This document shows, in pieces, positions 45,236 through 56,603 of a stretch of 64,000 nucleotides of DNA. The position numbers and the translations under genes were made by a program. Below the pieces are notes generated by a model. It did not search any database. It was not told where the DNA came from and saw nothing but the letters and a program-made list of their open reading frames with translations. Source of the DNA: Setomelanomma holmii (taxonomy: Eukaryota > Ascomycota > Dothideomycetes > Pleosporales > Phaeosphaeriaceae). Each line of letters begins with the position of its first letter. Position 1 is the stretch's first letter. The stretch covers positions 1 through 64,000 of the forward strand of contig ML978170.1 in NCBI GenBank assembly GCA_010015745.1, given 5' to 3'.

Positions 45236-46538
45236 AAGTATAAAACGGCAGACCATGAAATGAAGGAGTTTGTCACCACCGCTTTGTGGGTTGAGTCACT
45301 TCTCCTCGACCTACTACATCATATTGCTGGCTCTGTCGCGCTTTCTTTTCTTCTTTACGTGGACGTCTTATGTCCAAGCCAAAATTGATGACTTTTGCAA
45401 GAAGGGAGGGGCTTCTGGATCATGTCAGAAAGTGAGCAAGTGCGCCAGTGGTCACTCTACGCATTTGGCCTTTTCGACATTACATATGCTAATGGTCATC
45501 AACTAAGTGCAACCGTGCCAGACCTTTGCCCGGATGACCCTTTGGATGTTCGTTGCTGCTTTCCTCGCTATCCTTGCAGCATCGATACCTTTCCGGGCGT
45601 CTCAAGATAGGACGAGTGCGACCTGCAGTAGTGACCATGATTACTTCACGGACCTCTGCCCAGGCGGCGACAATGTGCAATGCTGCATGTCCAAGACGAC
45701 AGTCGACAAGTTTGTCGACTTCCCTGAGACTACGTACATTCTCGCGGTGCAGTACAAGAACGGTGCCAGCGGCAAGAAGTCCGCAAACGAGCTAGTCATG
45801 GAGTGGCTTCGTCACGAAAAGTACGATGGGCTAATGAGCGGATGGACCACACTGATTGGTAGCGTGGATGGCGATTGGATCAACTTCGCAAAGGACAAGA
45901 AACATCCAATGTTCGACCAATTCGCTGATCCGCACTTCTGTGGTCAAGCTGTCGAGACCGACCACCTCGGCGCAAGTATGAATGCTGTTTTGCGCTATCC
46001 ACCGCTCGCTATCCTTTCGTGAACAGAGGCGACTTTGGTGGTTGGGGAGACGACCTTAGCACTCTATATGCTGAGTGGTCGGTCACATGCCAGCAGACGT
46101 GCGCGATCGTGGGTCAAGGACAGGATCATAGGCAATACCAACACCTTCAAGCTCCTCGACGCTATCGAAGACGCAGACGCATTCAGTATTGGTCTTGCAC
46201 TCAGCAACTTGCCCGCTCGCGCTATCCATGATGTAGCCAAAGACTACTACAAGCCCAAAGGCGCGTATCGTACTCGCTTGTCTGCACTGTTCAAGAAACG
46301 ATTCACGGATCGCGAACATGCAGAGACTCTGGCCAACGAGATGTTGACAGGACCAGGACATCTTTCACCTGGCAATGAGGATTCAGTTATCGCGGTACTA
46401 AGAGCGGCAGCAATCAAGAAGGATGCCATCTTGAACCCATTGCCGAGCAGTCTAAGTGCCGCTGAATTGGCTCCTTTCCTTGATGGTTTTGTAGACGCGC
46501 TGAAAGAACTAGCAAAAGATATAGGCAAGTTGTGCTGA
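45236..46538 (+). pseudogene. Secreted Cys-rich protein gene with frame breaks
   Basis: Pieces of one fungal secreted protein family lie in order but in alternating frames: a hydrophobic leader then D-D-F-C-K-K-G-G...C-Q-K-V-S-K-C (45300-45440), L-C-P-D-D-P-L-D-V-R-C-C-F (45520-45570, after a possible intron), D-L-C-P-G-G-D-N-V-Q-C-C and on to H-L-G-A-S-M-N-A (45600-45990), R-G-D-F-G-G-W-G-D-D-L (46025-46080), then the C-terminal 150 residues to a stop at 46538. The doubled C-P...C-C unit and F-G-G-W-G-D-D-L are family hallmarks. Two or three single-base shifts are implied. A shorter open model exists: ATG 45534 with a signal-peptide-like start, spliced over 45969-46019. It loses the conserved G-G-W-G block, so the locus is read as decayed. 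Confidence 0.55.
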
Positions 46539-46920
46539 TTCAAACTGACACATTTGGGTTGAGAGTTCCGTTGGAGTGTTGACTTGTCAGGGATGCGATA
46601 TCTCAAATCTTGGCTTGAATAAATTCCTAATCGCATTCCAATGTTTGCTTCGTCATACGCATGCACTCTCCGTCTTCTGACGCTGTCTCACCACCAGAGG
46701 TCATGCGTATCTGCAGTTCCAAGGCAAGGCAGATTCCGCAGTACACGGTCCTCGTCCATTTCCCGATCGAGAGTAGAGCCGGACAGAATTCCCATCGCCT
46801 GATTGGTCAACTCGACCTGCCCTAGGCACCTGCATTTCCAGCCTCGAAACCGCTCAGCCTTTCCTGTTCCTCCCTTCACGATATGAAAAGACAAACCCTC
46901 CACTTTAGCGGTGATCAGTG
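46539..46920. other. Intergenic, no gene seen
   Basis: Spacer of about 380 bases between two plus-strand genes, with no supported feature. Confidence 0.55.
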
Positions 46921-48198
46921 ATGAGGGACAACATGCGCAGGCGTCCTCAGGTTAGCTGGAGCGATAACGATTACTATCGCAACCTCCGCAAGGGAGACAA
47001 GGCAAGCCGAAGAAAGGCTATCATCATCTGGATCGCCTTGCTTCCTGTAGTTCCAATCATTTGTATTGGACTTGGGCCATTCTGGGCTTACCACAAATAC
47101 AAGCAAAGCGAGGTGTACATGGACCGAGTCCGGACGCGAGCAGAACAAAGAGACCGAACCCCGCCAAAGCTCGTGCGGAGAAAGCGCGCGTTGTCCATTG
47201 TTCCAGCACCAAGAAGGAGCACGACGACAGAGCGAAAACCATTGCTGTCCTTGTTACCGACGGAGTTGAGGCTCCAGATTTACGAGCACATTGTCGAGAG
47301 AGAAGATGGATTTCATATCGTCTTAGTGGCGGGCTGCCTCCATGGCTATCGTTGTCAGTGGTCTCCGGATCTCACTGTACCGACGCGGCATCAGCAGTGC
47401 TGGTACCATTACTGCAACGAGCAACAGTCCCCAACTATCATCTCGAGCAAAGATACCTCACGTCTGGGTGTCTTGGGTCTTCTTCAGAGCTGTCGCGCAA
47501 TGTGAGTTACTCCTTATACAATGCGACACACCAAGTGAGCACTGAATACTCACTGGGCTACGATACAAGCCACGGAAATCAGTATGAGATGATGTATATT
47601 GGAGTTGCTGACCGCTTTTAGCTACAACGATTTTGTCCCGCATTTGTACTCGCGACCTAGGTTTTTGTTTCACGACTACGACTCTTTTGCGGCTTTTTGC
47701 GGGTCAATAGTCCCCCAGCGTTTTAACACGATTCAGCGAGTACAAGTATACCGCGCATCGTATGGTGGGCGAGTTAATATCAACCCCACGCATTTAACAA
47801 ACAACATTCTGTCTGGCTCAGCTTCATACAGAAGTCTTCACGACTCGAAAGTCACAATCCGTACCCCTGTCTTGCCTGAACTTATGCCACCTGAAGGGAA
47901 AACTTTCCTCCCTGAAAAATGGCAGCAAGTACGTTTAATCTTGGGGAGAATGGAGGCTCTGAAGGAAGTAAAGGCTGCGACATTCACAGAGTTTGCCGAA
48001 CATGCAGATACTGCCCGCAACATGAGTGGTGAGCGCGAAGCAGAGCGTTGGTTGCGTCACAGTGTTGATCGTTTGTGGTTCTCTGAGGATGGCTCGAACT
48101 CTGGTAACTGGAAGGACTTTGATGTGTCAAAGGAGGTGTTCATGAATGGCAAGACTTGGCAGGCCGTTAGCCTGAGGAGAAAGAAGCATAACGGCTGA
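46921..48198 (+). CDS. Membrane-anchored F-box/DUF-like protein, 385 aa
   Basis: Exons 46921-47501 and 47622-48198 join across a 120-nt intron (GTGAGT...CTGAC...TAG). The GTG before the ATG was not used. Residues about 33-58 (I-I-I-W-I-A-L-L-P-V-V-P-I-I-C-I-G-L-G) form a membrane segment with a basic flank, followed by an Arg-rich linker. Then S-L-L-P-T-E-L-R-L-Q-I-Y-E-H-I (about 112-126) opens an F-box/DUF7730-like domain, which continues over the intron (L-Q-S-C-R-A-I-Y-N-D-F). The charged C-terminal part is soluble. The combination of an N-terminal membrane anchor with this domain is uncommon. No enzymatic motif is seen. Confidence 0.72.
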
Positions 48199-48467
48199 GT
48201 TCACCTCCCAGGGCGGTGCGGACGCCTTGAGTGGAATACAACTTGACGCGCTGTTCTGCGGCGCCTAAATCTCTTCCATTCTTTGTGTCGAACCAAAGCA
48301 GTCCACATCCGACAGCTTAGTGCGAGATTCCAAATCCGGCACTACCGCACTCTTTATCTAATATTTCGCCCGCAAACACCATCATAGCCTACCATCATTG
48401 CTTTGTCCTATTCTTCGATTTATGCTTCCCATCTACCCTGCGACACAGTCTCCACAACATCAACAAA

Positions 48468-49579
48468 ATGGCGGTGAAATCAGATTACTACACTCGCAGC
48501 AAATCCAGAATAACGCCTAGCCGACACGGCAGCATTGCGCATTCTCATAGCTTGGATTTCCTCGACGACTTTGACGATGAAGGTTACTATGACCAATTCG
48601 CGCCAGTCAAACTCATAGAATTCGATTTACTCTGCGAAGTCGAGCTTTCGGACTGCTGGGAGTACTCCAATGTACAAGGCGAGGAAGATGATATCAACGA
48701 CGAGCTAGGAAAATACACGGTATGACTACTTAAATGAGCATTGTAGTGGTAGATTACTCACCGCGTCTAGGCGGCTTTGGTAGCAGCTTGGCTACTATTC
48801 TCTGTTCTAACCAAAGCGCCCTTCTTCATCACAATCCTCATATCGCTAGGCACGGCAATATTCAATCGGCCCTCAGCTTCTCTCGTGAACCTCGATAACT
48901 CACTTGGCTTGAATACGACGGCTCTGGAGCGTCGCCAAAGCGCCGGCAGTGAGTCCCTTCTACCCTCTCTCTTAACACCACCAACTAATACAGCCTAGTC
49001 CACCCAAATATTCCAGCCACACTGAACCCTATCGTCCGCCCCTTTCGCTCCATCCTCGATCCGCACTCCCTCGATTCCGCACCCACACAGCCTCGCCGCC
49101 GTGCCAACCCTTACGCCGGCCAAGACCCAGACTGGCAGCCTCGCCGCCTCTGGTCCGAAGCCCTACGCGCATCTGTACCCAGACTCCGAGTACTTGCCCT
49201 CCACATTGCCAAAGTCGGCATACATTTCACATACTTCCAGCTCAGTCTCCAGCTCCTCGTCACCATCGCGCAGACTCTGGGCATACATTTCCACGCTGGA
49301 AGTGATGTTGTGGGCTTGTTTCCGCGGTATTGGGCGAATTTGACGAGCACGGAGAATCTGTTTGGTGTTGTTGGGAAGGATGTGTTGAAGGGACACGTTG
49401 AGTTTGTGGCGGGGTGGTGGTGGGATTGGGTGTTCGGACTTACGTCGCTGCTTATTTGGCATTTTCCGAAGGCGTTGCTAAGGGGAGTGTGGAGGGCTGT
49501 GGTGATGGCGATGGCGATTCCTGGCAAGAAGGTTGCGGGAGGAGCATGGGGTGAGATATTTGTGAGTAAGGTGAAGTAG
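48468..49579 (+). CDS. Hypothetical membrane protein, 336 aa
   Basis: Exons 48468-48719, 48771-48948 and 48999-49579 join across 51- and 50-nt introns. The N-terminal 84 residues are acidic and soluble (D-F-D-D-E-G, E-E-D-D-I-N-D-E-L). Residues about 85-117 (A-A-L-V-A-A-W-L-L-F-S-V and F-F-I-T-I-L-I-S-L-G) form one or two membrane spans. A basic linker with R-R-R-A-N-P-Y-A follows, then a hydrophobic C-terminal half (H-F-T-Y-F-Q-L-S-L-Q-L-L-V-T-I) and a Trp-rich G-W-W-W-D-W-V-F-G. No known family is recognised. Good splice sites and frame continuity support the gene. Confidence 0.68.
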
Positions 49580-49890
49580 TTCGAAAGACGGAGGTACAGG
49601 GAGTCGTGTTGCGCGTGAAATGAGGCTGGTACAGCAACTTGAGGCGAGTAGTGGGTTGGAGAGGCGTTGAGGGTTGTTGTGAAGCTCAACGCATCGTTAT
49701 ACTTGGACGATCACTCACATATGATGTCTTCATTGTTCCATGTATACTTTCGTCACATCAGATACTTCATCTGCCGCTTTGTGATTCTTTGAGAGAATGC
49801 AACATTGTCTGCAACTTCTATTGCCTTCCTTGACCACAATCATGACCACGCCGTATCGTACCTCCGCATTTCTCACATCAATTTACCACC
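49580..49890. other. Short intergenic stretch
   Basis: About 310 bases with the promoter of the next secreted-protein gene. Nothing else is seen. Confidence 0.55.
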
Positions 49891-50805
49891 ATGAAGTTCT
49901 CCAATACCATTACCACATTCTCCTTCCTCACGCTCACAGCCGCCCACTCCTGGCTCAGCTGCACCGATCATGACAACAAAAACATCATCGACTGGATGAA
50001 GGTAAGCAGTGTCCCAATAACCTAGGTCCTCGAAGACTAACAGCGAAGTCCAACGTAACAGAGTGTGTCCCAGTGCTGCCAATAAGACCAGACTGCATCG
50101 TCGATCCGTTGATGCCTTGGTTCGCATATCTCTGCAAAGGCTGGCCACGGTAAGCATCCGCCATTTCATCTATCTATCCTTCACAATGACTTACTAACAT
50201 ATAACAGCGCAAAGCAAAACCCTGGCGACTGGCAAGACGAAAGCAGTAACTACCTCTGGAGCATCAACGAAGCAACAGCGAAGGTCGATACACACGCCTA
50301 CCACCCTTCCCAACGCACACCCACCTACTTCACCTTCGCATCCGATCCTGCCTTACCACATCACACCGCGCCCGCAGCTATGGCTACTTCCACGCCCGGC
50401 GGCACCATCAAGCTGATGTACGGCGGCAATGGATATAGTCGCGGCGCCAACGCGGGCGGGAACGGCGATGCAGGGCGAGTCGGCGTGTACTGGGCCGGCG
50501 CTCCTGAGACGGAAATTCACTGATATCAATCAGTTCACGCCCTCATTTCTGATGCAGGAGAATGGCTTCTCGGAGGAGGCGATTATGTTCCCCGATGATG
50601 ATAAGGTTGTTACGCCGAATCAGGGGTTGGTGGATAAAGGGAATTGGATGAGTTTGAAACTGTAAGTGCTTCATGGTAGACGTTGAAAGTAGGGAAAGCG
50701 CTAACGTGTGTGTATTGCAGGCCCGGAGTGTATGGAGGAGGGACGACATATGATGGTTTGGGTGTGGAGCTGGGGTGGGAAGCCAAGATACACGACGTGT
50801 TTTGA
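49891..50805 (+). pseudogene. Secreted His-brace/LPMO-like protein, one-base frameshift
   Basis: Exons are 49891-50001, 50049-50149, 50208-50661 and 50721-50805, with introns of 47, 58 and 59 nt. A signal peptide (residues 1-18) ends before H-S-W-L-S-C-T-D-H, so the mature chain would start with His, as in copper lytic polysaccharide monooxygenases and related His-brace proteins. Later come C-K-G-W-P-R and V-Y-W-A-G-A-P-E-T-E-I. Directly after that the frame meets TGA at 50521. Skipping one base near 50518 restores a normal continuation (T-D-I-N-Q-F-T-P), which stays open to the last exon. This is a one-base insertion, either a young pseudogene or a sequence error. Enzyme activity is not claimed. 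Confidence 0.62.
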
Positions 50806-51024
50806 TGTTATGATTCAGTGAGATTGCTCATTTGCGCTGAGAGTCTGGGGTTGAGTTGAGAAGATGTGCTTTGAATTGTATGGATGATGTCCCAATACTG
50901 GTGAATGGAGAGAGTGGGTAGGAACAGAAGATGACTGGCAAATGAACGTGTATGAACTCAGATCCCTGATCTGAAGCTGTGCGCGGCAAACGTCTGCGAA
51001 AGAATATAAGATACTCATGTGTGT
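50806..51024. other. Convergent 3' spacer
   Basis: Short spacer between convergent genes. Nothing is supported. Confidence 0.6.
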
Positions 51025-51873
51025 TCATATACTCTCCCTGGTCCCCACTTCCCAGACCGTGAACTTGAAATTCTGCTCGTAAAGCTCGTCTCGGTAGCAG
51101 TCTCCACCAATAGCATAATCCAAGAGGAGTCTGGCGAAGCTGTCGTCTTGTACTCGTAGGAATCGGCAAAACTCGGTATGATCCCGCCCAAGTAGGAAAT
51201 GGACGAACACGTTGTTCATGATGAAGCTAGCTGATTGTACGAGACGGTCGACGTCCTTAGGAGAGGGATTGACAATTGTGGAGAGCGTAGATGATAGTGC
51301 AGGCGTCCTTTGGTCGTCAAATGCCGCCAAATAGGCGAATATTATGGGATTGTCGATCCCCAATTGGCGCAACGACTCCTCAATTGCTTCGTCTTGGGCT
51401 TGACTTAATTGGAGATCCGCCAATACAACCAAAGTTCGTCCTCCAAGTCGCGCACGGTCGACGTGGTGTGCAACTGTCCGGATCGTCTGCGGGTCGTACC
51501 GCACCGTTGCCATCGACTTATCTGCATACAGATCGAGTTTGCGGGCTGGTGGTACATTATTGGAGATCAAGTGTCGATTGAGGTAAGCAACAAAGTGGTT
51601 GCGAAGGCCGTGACTGGCTGTGGGGACATATTCGGATAAAACGGCAACTGCGACAGTGTCCTTGAAGCTCCGAGTGGCCCTTGTGTTCGTGCTTGATGTC
51701 GGAGTACCGAGTGCGGGGCCACGATCGATGAATGCTTTAGCGAGGTCCGTGCCGAAACGATGCGCTAACCTGTCATCTCCAAAAATGTATGACTGGTAGT
51801 CTCGAATAGCAAATGGAAAGTTCACGTCAGCTTCGCCGGCGCTTTTGTGAAGCGTGAACACATCGTGAACCAT
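51025..51873 (-). CDS. Phosphoribosyltransferase-like protein, 282 aa
   Basis: A single exon from ATG 51873. The layout matches a type I PRTase-like fold of the ComF-like group. A D-Y-Q-S-Y-I-F-G-D segment is followed by a hydrophobic strand and S-E-Y-V-P-T-A-S-H-G-L (about 80-90). A second strand L-G-G-R-T-L-V-V-L-A-D-L (about 143-154) sits where the PRPP-binding loop lies in active enzymes. Here the loop has A-D-L-Q instead of the usual acidic pair D-D, so catalytic loss is possible. The C-terminal third (L-S-T-I-V-N-P-S-P-K-D-V-D-R-L) resembles the tail of bacterial ter-operon PRTase proteins. The link is tentative and was made without a search. Confidence 0.5.
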   Translation of the reverse strand: MVHDVFTLHKSAGEADVNFPFAIRDYQSYIFGDDRLAHRFGTDLAKAFIDRGPALGTPTSSTNTRATRSFKDTVAVAVLSEYVPTASHGLRNHFVAYLNRHLISNNVPPARKLDLYADKSMATVRYDPQTIRTVAHHVDRARLGGRTLVVLADLQLSQAQDEAIEESLRQLGIDNPIIFAYLAAFDDQRTPALSSTLSTIVNPSPKDVDRLVQSASFIMNNVFVHFLLGRDHTEFCRFLRVQDDSFARLLLDYAIGGDCYRDELYEQNFKFTVWEVGTRESI

Positions 51874-52629
51874 TGGAGGCCCGGGAAGTGCAAAGCGAAA
51901 GCTGAATGTGAGTTCTTCTTAGAGGAGCATTGTGTGAATATGAACTTGACCGGTGGAGGACTTGGCAACGGCAATTGTGAGCTTGCCGCGAAGGGGGCTG
52001 TGTAGACAATGCCAAGTCTTGGGACACTTGCTTGTCGAAGATTCGTGAAGATCCGAGGAGGCAAAATGCCGCATCTTGCGTCATGGCCAGCCAGATCCAC
52101 GAATCTAGCCTGGAGGCAGCATTCTCAACGTTCGTCTTGAGTCTCGTTGCAGGTAGTGTCCGGTCCGAGCACCAACTCGCTTGATTACGCAAGCTGGTTA
52201 ATGATGAGCTGAGCAGGGGGCGACCATATTGCTGACACAACCAGGCCATATGTCAAGCTTCGAAAATCGCGTGATGCATCACCCGATCAGGTGCGGTGTC
52301 CTATGTTTGCGCAACTTCAAGTTTGCGCGTTCGCCTCGTGTTTGAATCATTTTGATTGTGGTATCATGCTAGTGTACGTTGTGATGTAACATGATTCTGG
52401 TAAGCTGGACCGCTCGTGATTGGCGCAAGTGCGTCCCGAAATGAACAGCGGGAGCATTATAAGTGAACGTATTGAAAGAGGATGTGGTGAGAAGGACAAC
52501 GCTGTGTAAGACTTTGCAGGTTGCGGGGCACTAGTGATCCTTGAAGCACACGAGAAAGCGTACTCGAATGTACGGCTCATGAAAAGTTCGGCGAGTGCCA
52601 CGAATTCTGTTGGGGTTTCGGTAGGCACT
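51874..52629. other. Intergenic, no gene seen
   Basis: About 0.75 kb between two minus-strand genes with no supported feature. Confidence 0.55.
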
Positions 52630-53825
52630 TCAGCTTTGCAATCGTGCCTTCAGCCACGCCTCGATAGCATTCTGGCTGCTGCCTTTAACTGCCGAGCCAG
52701 GGCTCATGATCTCGATGATAGGAGCGACATGAGCCTCCCCCGGGCCTTCGAGCAGTACCACACGGCTAGCATCTCCACGTCCTTGTTCCCAGCCTGCTTT
52801 GAAATGTTCGCTGAATTCTACAATCGGGTCTTTGAGCACCTCATCTCCGCCCCAAAAGATGAACACGTCGCTGCCAGCTTTGGGAGCACCGTGCCACCAT
52901 GACGCATCGTTCTTGCAGGCTTCTGTGTAGCCATCACCAGAGACTGGACCAGGATCGGTTTCTGGGTCGGTGGTATTGGCTTTGTCTAAGAACATGGCCG
53001 ACCACTTTCGCAAGGCAAGAGGCGACATGACGTCTAGTCTGAGTTCGTCGAAGCTTCGGTAGTCGGTGCTGAAGCCAGTCCAGGGGCTATACAGGAGTAT
53101 GCCGCAAAGTGCTTGGTCCAATTTGATGGCAGGAACGTCTGGATGCGGATGCAAGATATGCGATAGTACTGCGAGAGCCAGGTTGCCTCCCGCCGAGTCA
53201 CCCGAGAGAAATATGTTCGACGGCGAGCGACCTGTCGAATTGGCGAGGTGGTCGAGAGCGGCTGAGGCTTGCAGGAGCTGCGTGGGATGTCTGGCCTCGG
53301 GCGCCAGAGTATATGCGAGCACAACGACCGCGACTGACTGGCGATCTTTCGCACTCCCGCTGGTAAGGTCCTTGATCAACCGAGACAGATACAGGAAGTT
53401 GCCTAAATTAGCAGGCTGTGTGTAGCCTCCACCATGAAAGTAGAGGATAACATTCTCCGCGTCGTAGCTGCCTAGCCAATGCGCGGCAACCTTTTTCCCA
53501 TCTTTCGTGTCGATATGATCCGTCTTTGGTGTGATGGAATGGCCTTTGCAATACTGCACATAGCGATCACTTGTGCTAAGATTTAGGTATCGCGATTCGG
53601 CAATCGTGATGCGACCCAGCATCGTTCGCACGGCAGCGTAGAGGACGTCATTGTAGAGGCGTGTGCACCGAATTGATCTGAAAGGATACGTAAGGGCTCG
53701 CTTTATTGCTGCGGAGGCTATTAGTATGGTTAGCGATGGTTCGTCCCAACGCGTGGTGGTGAGTGACCTATGTGCCCAAGTAGAGGGACAACATCAAAGA
53801 AACCTGCTGGACGGGTCGTAGACAT
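52630..53825 (-). CDS. HSL-type alpha/beta-hydrolase (esterase)
   Basis: Carboxylesterase/lipase-like enzyme of the hormone-sensitive-lipase group. Exons 53825-53768 and 53708-52630 join across a 59-nt intron (GTCACT...GCTAACC...GCAG) to give 378 residues. The oxyanion motif H-G-G-G lies at 111-114. The nucleophile elbow G-D-S-A-G-G has Ser191. Asp308 in G-G-D-E-V and His346 in E-A-H-V complete the triad at family spacing. No signal peptide is evident. A short hydrophobic start (F-F-D-V-V-P-L-L) is not a full membrane span. Such fungal genes often accompany secondary metabolism or detoxification, but no such cluster is seen here. Confidence 0.88.
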
Positions 53826-54457
53826 GATGATAATAGAGCGGAGAGAACAAGAGAGCTTACATTGTAATTCGAGGGCGTAGTTGAGCCTTTTGATCCTCTG
53901 CGGCGTGTCTGGTGGGCCTAAGTTTAGTATGTGGTTAGTGGTTGGAAGAGCGAGACGCCGACTCGCGATTGTGGGGGAGGATGCGGAAGTCCGACGATGT
54001 TTGCCAAGCCTTCCGAGCAGGGCTGGCATCCTGCAGAACACCCTTCGCTCACTCTTTCATCCCATTGAGCATTTACCAGAATCGTTCAATATGTCGTCTA
54101 AAGTCCATGTTGAGTTCGACTTCACATCAAGTTGTGGACCATCCTGTTTAGCTCATCGCAGCTACTTCCTACTCGCAAAGCCCGGTTATCGACATACATT
54201 TCTCCAATTGTGTATCGCTTCGATCACAGGCTCAATTATGTAGTATGCTCATTTCCGGGGTACCCGCTGGCCTCATACTTCCTCTTTGCGTTCTAGCGAT
54301 GGCCGCGTCAGAATGAGATCCAAGTGAGCCAAGGCTCGAGAGTTGAGTTCGAGTCTTCTCGAAATGATGCCCCTGAATGGCCTCGCAAATGTGATACGAT
54401 TCATTACTCAACGTTCAAGCTGGCAAGGATCGCGAGATATCCCTCAAAAGATCGTGT
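53826..54457. other. Intergenic, no gene seen
   Basis: Upstream region of the esterase gene and 3' flank of the HET gene. No supported gene. Confidence 0.5.
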
Positions 54458-56603
54458 TCAAACGATAGTAAAGTTTCGGCGTGCAGTGTTATGATCGTGT
54501 CCATCAAAAGGCCAATACGGATCGTGCTCGAGATTTTCTTCGCCGAGAGGCTCTTTCGCTGAATCATTAACCCAGATTTCAGCAAGTCCAATCCTTTCGA
54601 ACAGAGTGCCATCTGGATGCAACGGTACTACGACAAGACAATACGCGCAATGCATCACTCTCGCGAGTACAATGGCCGTGACCGACTCGTTCCCAATATC
54701 GTCGTTTTGATGATCTGGATACCACTTGCATTCAAGAGTCGCGCTGTGGAGGGATACACTGAGCTTGCTCGACGGCTTCAAAGAGCTCTCGGAATCATGG
54801 TGAGAGCTGTGCGTGGGGTCGACGGTGTTCTCGCATTGCTTTAGCAAGGCTTCAAGGCCGAGGCCCTGAACTACCAATGTTCCTGCGGTGACCTCTCCTA
54901 AAGGATCGTCACCGGCGGCGACCGTGTTTACAGATATCACATTCGCTTCCTGGGTAAAGTAGTCGACTTGGATAGGCCAGTCAACCCCTCCTTCTGTCGA
55001 TGCCCAAGACCATGAGGGTGCTCGGTATTGTGGATTTCTAGCTGCAGCCGGCTCTTTGAGATACCATAATAAGTCAAACCACGCATTATCTTCCCAGATA
55101 CCAGCATAATAAGAACACTTTCGCTCATTTTGGACATAGTTGGCGACACCTTGGAGGGCTGGTAGCATGTCTTGTCGGAAGGTGAGGTTGCATCGCGTGT
55201 ACTGGCGGACGATGAGATGCCAATTCCGTCGGACTCTTGACTTGTGGTCGTCGCCCCTCCGTTTCGGCCCGTCGTAAGGGAGCAACTCTGGGTCATTTGA
55301 GCCTCTGCTCATCCTGATTGGGTCCCTCAGAGCATTTTCGTGGACATTGTAGTTGTCGAGCTCGCACGCTGTAATTTCTTTGCATTCCCAGTACAACATG
55401 TCATCGGCAAAATGTACAACTCGAGGCGATAAGAGTCTTTCTTGGAAAGCCTAAGATAGTTAGTGGTCAATGGACGTGCTAAGCTGATGTGAAGGCAGGG
55501 CTCCCTACCCATGCGCGCTTTAGCAAAGGCAATTTCCCCGAGAGAAAATCGTTCTCATATCGCTGGATGTCTTTGCGTACAATGATCTCAAAAGAGGCCC
55601 CTGAGATTTCAGGATCTGGAAGGATATGTGTACGATGGTACTCGTCGTCCTCTACGTGCGCATAAAAACCAAAGTGACTTCCAGGTGCATTTGTCGCGGC
55701 AAGCGTGACATAGGCTCCAGAATAGATTTCAGCCATTTTGCTTCCTTCATGCCTCCAGTCATCCAAGCTGTCTTGCAGTATGCACAGACTGTCGATCCAG
55801 ATGTATTGTAGGCCTAAAGAATGCGTCATGTCAAGTGCATCCTGAAATGTCTTTGGGAAAACATCCCAGGGTATGCCCTCGTCCTGGAACGCCTTTATTG
55901 AAGTAGAGGTTGTTCGAAGTGGCACGGTACCTCCCCAACAATGGCTTAGACAAGCATATCGACCTCTAGTTCGCGGTTGGTGAGGCGGGAACACTCGCAA
56001 CAGGATTCTGCGTGGACCCTGGAGCTCAAGTACACGCGTGGGTAGATATGGCTCCGGACTGTCATCAACATACTGGCACGTCGAATGCGTTCGTTCACAT
56101 CTTATAAGCCACTTTCGGATCATTTGTTGTGCGGCATCCGGATCTTCTGCTCCCAGCCATTTGGGTTGGCGCGAGATTGCAGGCCACGGACACTCTGTAC
56201 CTGCTTAAGGATTAGCAAAGACCCTGCTGAACTCGATTCACCACCTACTTTCCAGAATACCAACGTGGAGCCACAGGATTTGAAAAGCGTTCTCTTGTGC
56301 TTGCGCAAGACCAATCTTCAAGCTTGACTCGGTGATGTTTATTCGAAATTGTTTCACGCTATATGGTCCAGTTGGAGGAGCCAGATGTTGATGAGGCTCA
56401 GTGATCGTGCGCAAAAGCTTGCAGCCGGAACAACCAGTCTGCGAGGATGACAGCAATCTTTGGAAATCAACATAGAGTAGCCGCGGAGGATTCAATCCGC
56501 CGCAGACACGACACAAATCTAGCTTCTGTAGTCCGTACTCGCCACCTGTGACTTCCGCGTTAGGCTTCCAGAATTCTGGATAGTCTGTATGAGGTGATTG
56601 CAT
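54458..56603 (-). CDS. HET-domain protein (heterokaryon incompatibility)
   Basis: Exons 56603-56249, 56200-55509 and 55450-54458 join across 48- and 58-nt introns to give 679 residues, and the frame is intact. The N-terminal 118 residues carry a Cys pair region (L-C-R-V-C-G-G and C-S-G-C-K-L-L). The HET domain spans about 200-345 and begins Y-A-C-L-S-H-C-W-G-G (200-209), continuing with W-I-D-S-L-C-I-L-Q-D and A-T-N-A. It is followed by W-A-F-Q-E-R-L-L-S-P-R and W-S-W-A-S. HET proteins trigger cell death when unlike fungal individuals fuse, or act as other allorecognition/defence switches. The partner for this one is unknown. Confidence 0.9.

Noticed and set aside
45534..45600. Signal peptide from ATG 45534 as the sole gene start
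   Set aside because: The same bases in another frame encode the family's conserved L-C-P-D-D-P...C-C unit, so this may be fortuitous. It is kept only as an alternative model.
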